DNA of 64,000 bases from Rhodopseudomonas pentothenatexigens (GTDB taxonomy: Bacteria; Pseudomonadota; Alphaproteobacteria; Rhizobiales; Xanthobacteraceae): assembly GCF_900218015.1 (NCBI RefSeq), contig NZ_UFQQ01000008.1:124001-188000 (forward strand), in the 5' to 3' direction. The stretch's first letter is position 1, and the number at the start of each line of letters is the position of its first letter. The position numbers were made by a program, and so were the translations under genes. The notes beneath the pieces were generated by a model. That model was not told the DNA's origin and ran no database searches. It saw only the letters and a list, made by a program, of their open reading frames with translations. Below, one piece after another: positions 61,398 through 64,000 of this stretch.

Positions 61398-62657
61398 ATG
61401 ACCGACTTTGCCTTCGCGCCGTCCGCCGGCATCCAATCGAGCCATGCCCCCCGCCTCAAGGCGCTGCAGCTCGGCCTGCTGTGGCTGGTCGGGGCCAGCG
61501 GCGCGATCGTGTTCATCGAGCCAAGCCCCTATGAGATCGTCATCGTGCTGGCGCTGGCGGTGTTCGCCGTCACCGGCGGCCTGCTCATGGCTCCGGCACT
61601 GATCGTGCCGATCGGCCTGCTTCTGGGAATCGAGCTGGGCTACAGCATCGGTGCGGTCGAATTGATGAACGACCCCGTCATCCTGAATTGGATCCTGACA
61701 TCCTGGTATATGGCGGTGACCGCCGTGTTCTTCGCTATGGTGTGCCTCCAGGACACTCAGCAGCGCGCCGAAGCGATCGCCAACGGCTACCTGATTGGCG
61801 GCATCATCGCATCCTTGGCCGGCATCGCCGGCTACTTCAACCTGCTGCCGGGCGGCCAGGACCTGCTCACCTACGCCGGCCGCGCCCGTGGCACTTTCAA
61901 GGATCCGAACGTGCTCGGCGCGTTCCTGATCTTTCCGGCGATCTACAGCCTGCAGCGGGCGATCGAAGGCTCGTTCTGGCGCATGATGCGCAACGGCGCC
62001 GCGTTCGGCATCATCTCGCTGGCGATCTTCCTGGCGTTCTCGCGCGCCGCCTGGGGCATGCTGGCCGGCGCCTCGCTGCTGACCGTGGCGCTGATGTTCA
62101 TCACCGCACCGACGCAGCAGCGGCGGCTGCGGATCGTCGTTCTCGCTGCGCTCGCGCTCGGCGTGCTCGGCGCGACGATCGCGGTACTGCTGTCGTTCGA
62201 CCAGATCGACGCGCTGTTCAAGGAACGCGCCAGCCTGGCGCAGCCCTACGACAGCGGCAGGTTCGGCCGGTTCGGGCGACATCTGCTCGGCGCCGCGATG
62301 GCCTTGGACTATCCGACCGGAATCGGTCCGCTGCAATTCCGACGGTTCTTCCCGGAAGACACCCACAATTCGTTTCTCAACGCCTTCATGTCCGGCGGCT
62401 GGATCAGCGGCACATTGTATCCCGCTCTGGTGTTCGTGACCGCGGCCTATGGTCTACGACACGTCTTCGTGCGCACGCCGTGGCAGCGGATCACCATCGT
62501 GGTGGTGACCGCGATGGTGGTGACGCTGCTGGAGAGCTTCATCATCGACACCGACCACTGGCGGCATTATTTCATGCTACTGGGCTTGACCTGGAGCCTG
62601 GCGATCGCCAGCACACGGCTGCGAATTCGCCAGCCCGACGCGCCCGGCATCGGCTGA
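61398..62657 (+). CDS. O-antigen ligase-like polytopic membrane protein
   Basis: A 419-aa protein with 10-12 TM helices and a large periplasmic loop around residues 275-320 (FKERASLAQPYDSGRFGRFG and GIGPLQFRRFFPEDTHNSFL). The loop pattern GRFGR...GIGPLQF....HNSFLN is the Wzy_C signature of O-antigen ligases (WaaL) and polysaccharide polymerases. It would transfer or polymerise a lipid-linked glycan in the periplasm. It is followed 37 bp later by galE, which supports an extracellular polysaccharide locus; ligase versus polymerase is not resolved. Confidence 0.85.
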   Translation: MTDFAFAPSAGIQSSHAPRLKALQLGLLWLVGASGAIVFIEPSPYEIVIVLALAVFAVTGGLLMAPALIVPIGLLLGIELGYSIGAVELMNDPVILNWILTSWYMAVTAVFFAMVCLQDTQQRAEAIANGYLIGGIIASLAGIAGYFNLLPGGQDLLTYAGRARGTFKDPNVLGAFLIFPAIYSLQRAIEGSFWRMMRNGAAFGIISLAIFLAFSRAAWGMLAGASLLTVALMFITAPTQQRRLRIVVLAALALGVLGATIAVLLSFDQIDALFKERASLAQPYDSGRFGRFGRHLLGAAMALDYPTGIGPLQFRRFFPEDTHNSFLNAFMSGGWISGTLYPALVFVTAAYGLRHVFVRTPWQRITIVVVTAMVVTLLESFIIDTDHWRHYFMLLGLTWSLAIASTRLRIRQPDAPGIG

Positions 62658-62694
62658 CCGCCACGCTCGCTCCTCGGAACCGATCGAACGCCGC

Positions 62695-63678
62695 ATGGAC
62701 AAACGTCACATCCTCGTCACCGGCGGCGCCGGCTACATCGGCAGCCACATGACCCTGGCCCTGCTCGGCGCCGGCGAGCGCCCGCTGGTGATCGACAATC
62801 TCTCCACCGGCTCGCGTGCCGTGGTGCCCGCCGAGGTGCCGCTGTTCGAGGGCAATGTCGGCGACGCCGAGTTCGTCGGCCGGATCATGGATGCGCATCC
62901 AATCGAGGCGATCATCCACTTCGCCGCCAGCATCGTGGTGCCGGAATCGGTCGCCAAGCCGCTCGCCTACTACGGCAACAACACCGCCAACGCGCGTACG
63001 CTGCTCGACTGCGCGATCAAGCGCGGCGTGCCGCACGTGGTGTTCTCGTCGACCGCCGCCGTATACGGCGAACCCGACCGTACGCCGGTCGAGGAGGACG
63101 ATCCGACCCGGCCGATCAACCCTTACGGCCGCTCCAAGCTGATGGTCGAATGGATGTTAGCAGACGTGGCGCAGGCGTATCCGTTCAGTTACGCGGCGCT
63201 GCGCTACTTCAACGTCGCCGGTGCCGACCCGCAGGGCCGCACCGGACAATCGACGCCGAACGCCACTCATCTGATCAAGCTGGCGGTGCAGGCGGCGCTC
63301 GGCAAGCGGCCGGGGCTCGACGTCTACGGCACCGACTACCCGACCTCCGACGGCTCGTGTATCCGCGACTACGTGCACGTGTCCGACCTTGCGCAGGCGC
63401 ATCTCGACGCACTTCACTATCTGCGCGCGGGCAAGCCCAGCCTCACCTGCAACATCGGTTATGCGAGCGGTTACTCCGTGCTCGATGTGATCGAGGTGGT
63501 GAAGCGTGTGTCGGGCACCGACTTCGACGTCCGGATCGAGGGGCGCCGCGCCGGCGACCCGGCGGCGCTGGTTGCCGCCAATCGGCGTGCCCGCACCATG
63601 CTCGGCTGGACGCCGCGTTACGACGATCTCAAGACCATCGTACGTCACGCGCTCGACTGGGAACGTCGGCTCGGCTGA
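62695..63678 (+). CDS. galE: UDP-glucose 4-epimerase
   Basis: A 327-aa SDR-type epimerase interconverting UDP-glucose and UDP-galactose. ILVTGGAGYIGSHMTLALLG binds NAD; SSTAAVYG and Y144/K148 in INPYGRSKLM form the catalytic triad; FNVAGADPQGRTGQSTPNAT and YGTDYPTSDGSCIRDYVHVS DLAQAHLDAL are GalE-specific. Normal length. Next to the O-antigen ligase-like gene, it likely feeds polysaccharide synthesis. Confidence 0.95.
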   Translation: MDKRHILVTGGAGYIGSHMTLALLGAGERPLVIDNLSTGSRAVVPAEVPLFEGNVGDAEFVGRIMDAHPIEAIIHFAASIVVPESVAKPLAYYGNNTANARTLLDCAIKRGVPHVVFSSTAAVYGEPDRTPVEEDDPTRPINPYGRSKLMVEWMLADVAQAYPFSYAALRYFNVAGADPQGRTGQSTPNATHLIKLAVQAALGKRPGLDVYGTDYPTSDGSCIRDYVHVSDLAQAHLDALHYLRAGKPSLTCNIGYASGYSVLDVIEVVKRVSGTDFDVRIEGRRAGDPAALVAANRRARTMLGWTPRYDDLKTIVRHALDWERRLG

Positions 63679-63903
63679 CGGTCACCTTGGCCGGCACTGT
63701 CTCAGCTCGGCACGGCGCGCCAAATCGGCACAGCGGCGATCGTTTGCTGGACAGCTACCGCCGCCTTTCCGCGGTCGCGGCGATGGCGCCTTAACCACTT
63801 TACCTTGTTGCACGGAGGAAGTTCGCCAAAGGTTGCTTCCATTGCTCAATTGATCGATTGTTCTGCCGCAACGTCGATCGACCGATGGTCGCGAGGAAGT
63901 GGA

Positions 63904-64000
63904 ATGTCCAACGCGCAAAATAGCGGCGACACGCCGGCTGCGACGACGGGCGCCGATCGGCGCGAGTCGGATCGCAGGAAGGCTGCGTTTTGGATTCCGT
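63904..64000 (+). CDS. N-terminal fragment of a downstream gene
   Basis: ATG preceded by GAGGAAGTGGA, reading MSNAQNSGDTPAATTGADRR then ESDRRKAAFWIP to the window edge. It is hydrophilic and disordered so far. Position after galE suggests a polysaccharide-related product; no function can be assigned from 32 codons. Confidence 0.65.
   Translation, partial: MSNAQNSGDTPAATTGADRRESDRRKAAFWIP

Overview
The window is GC-rich alphaproteobacterial chromosome and most resembles Rhodopseudomonas palustris or a close Bradyrhizobium-type relative. The evidence is family content: DUF3551 and BA14K secreted proteins, a GuaC-type GMP reductase, a CitE-like lyase, a fabI-(MaoC/Pta)-ackA operon, a BMP-type ABC importer, short intergenic palindromes, and several promoters of the alphaproteobacterial EcfG type (GGAAC-N16-[C/G]GTT). 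The species is an inference.

Layout. 1-4678: the 5' part of murA, two small secreted proteins with predicted EcfG promoters, a cNMP-binding/thioredoxin-reductase-like protein without the redox CxxC, a short conserved ORF and an NTF2-like protein. 4679-4753: tRNA-Thr(GGT). 4754-24457: an integrated element of about 19.7 kb that begins in this tRNA gene. A 45-bp copy of the tRNA 3' end (24458-24502) closes it, next to a tyrosine integrase. Its right half is a replication module: integrase, AlpA-like protein, a 189-aa protein, and a Prim-pol/helicase followed by an iteron-like CGGACC cluster. The middle holds DNA-binding, lipoprotein, SNase and SRAP genes, a low-GC two-gene membrane cassette and an outer-membrane protein. 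The left half has a collar-type tail fibre and a 1094-aa phage-like protein. No capsid, portal, terminase or lysis gene is recognisable, so it looks like a phage satellite or a reduced prophage.

24612-64000 is core chromosome. In order it holds acyl-CoA dehydrogenase, CitE-like lyase, guaC, panE, an SNase, an MCP, a double-hotdog thioesterase, a diguanylate cyclase, the ackA/MaoC-Pta/fabI operon, PPK2, and a polytopic membrane protein. Then come a CDF transporter, a CPA1 antiporter, membrane PQQ glucose dehydrogenase, BA14K, MscS, and a membrane-anchored trehalose-6-phosphate synthase. The rest is DUF2254, an SDR, a DegP protease, two small envelope proteins, a complete BMP-type ABC importer, a protease-like protein that has lost its catalytic triad, an O-antigen ligase-like protein, galE, and the start of one more gene.

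Themes. Osmotic and envelope stress recurs (MscS next to a sensor-fused trehalose synthase, DegP, BA14K, EcfG promoters). Acetyl-CoA/acyl metabolism sits in one operon. The element is the main accessory region. Its most interesting parts are the Prim-pol/iteron replication module and the two-gene membrane cassette, which also has a predicted EcfG promoter. Starts were reassigned from Shine-Dalgarno position and family N-termini; all assignments rest on reading motifs, with no database search.
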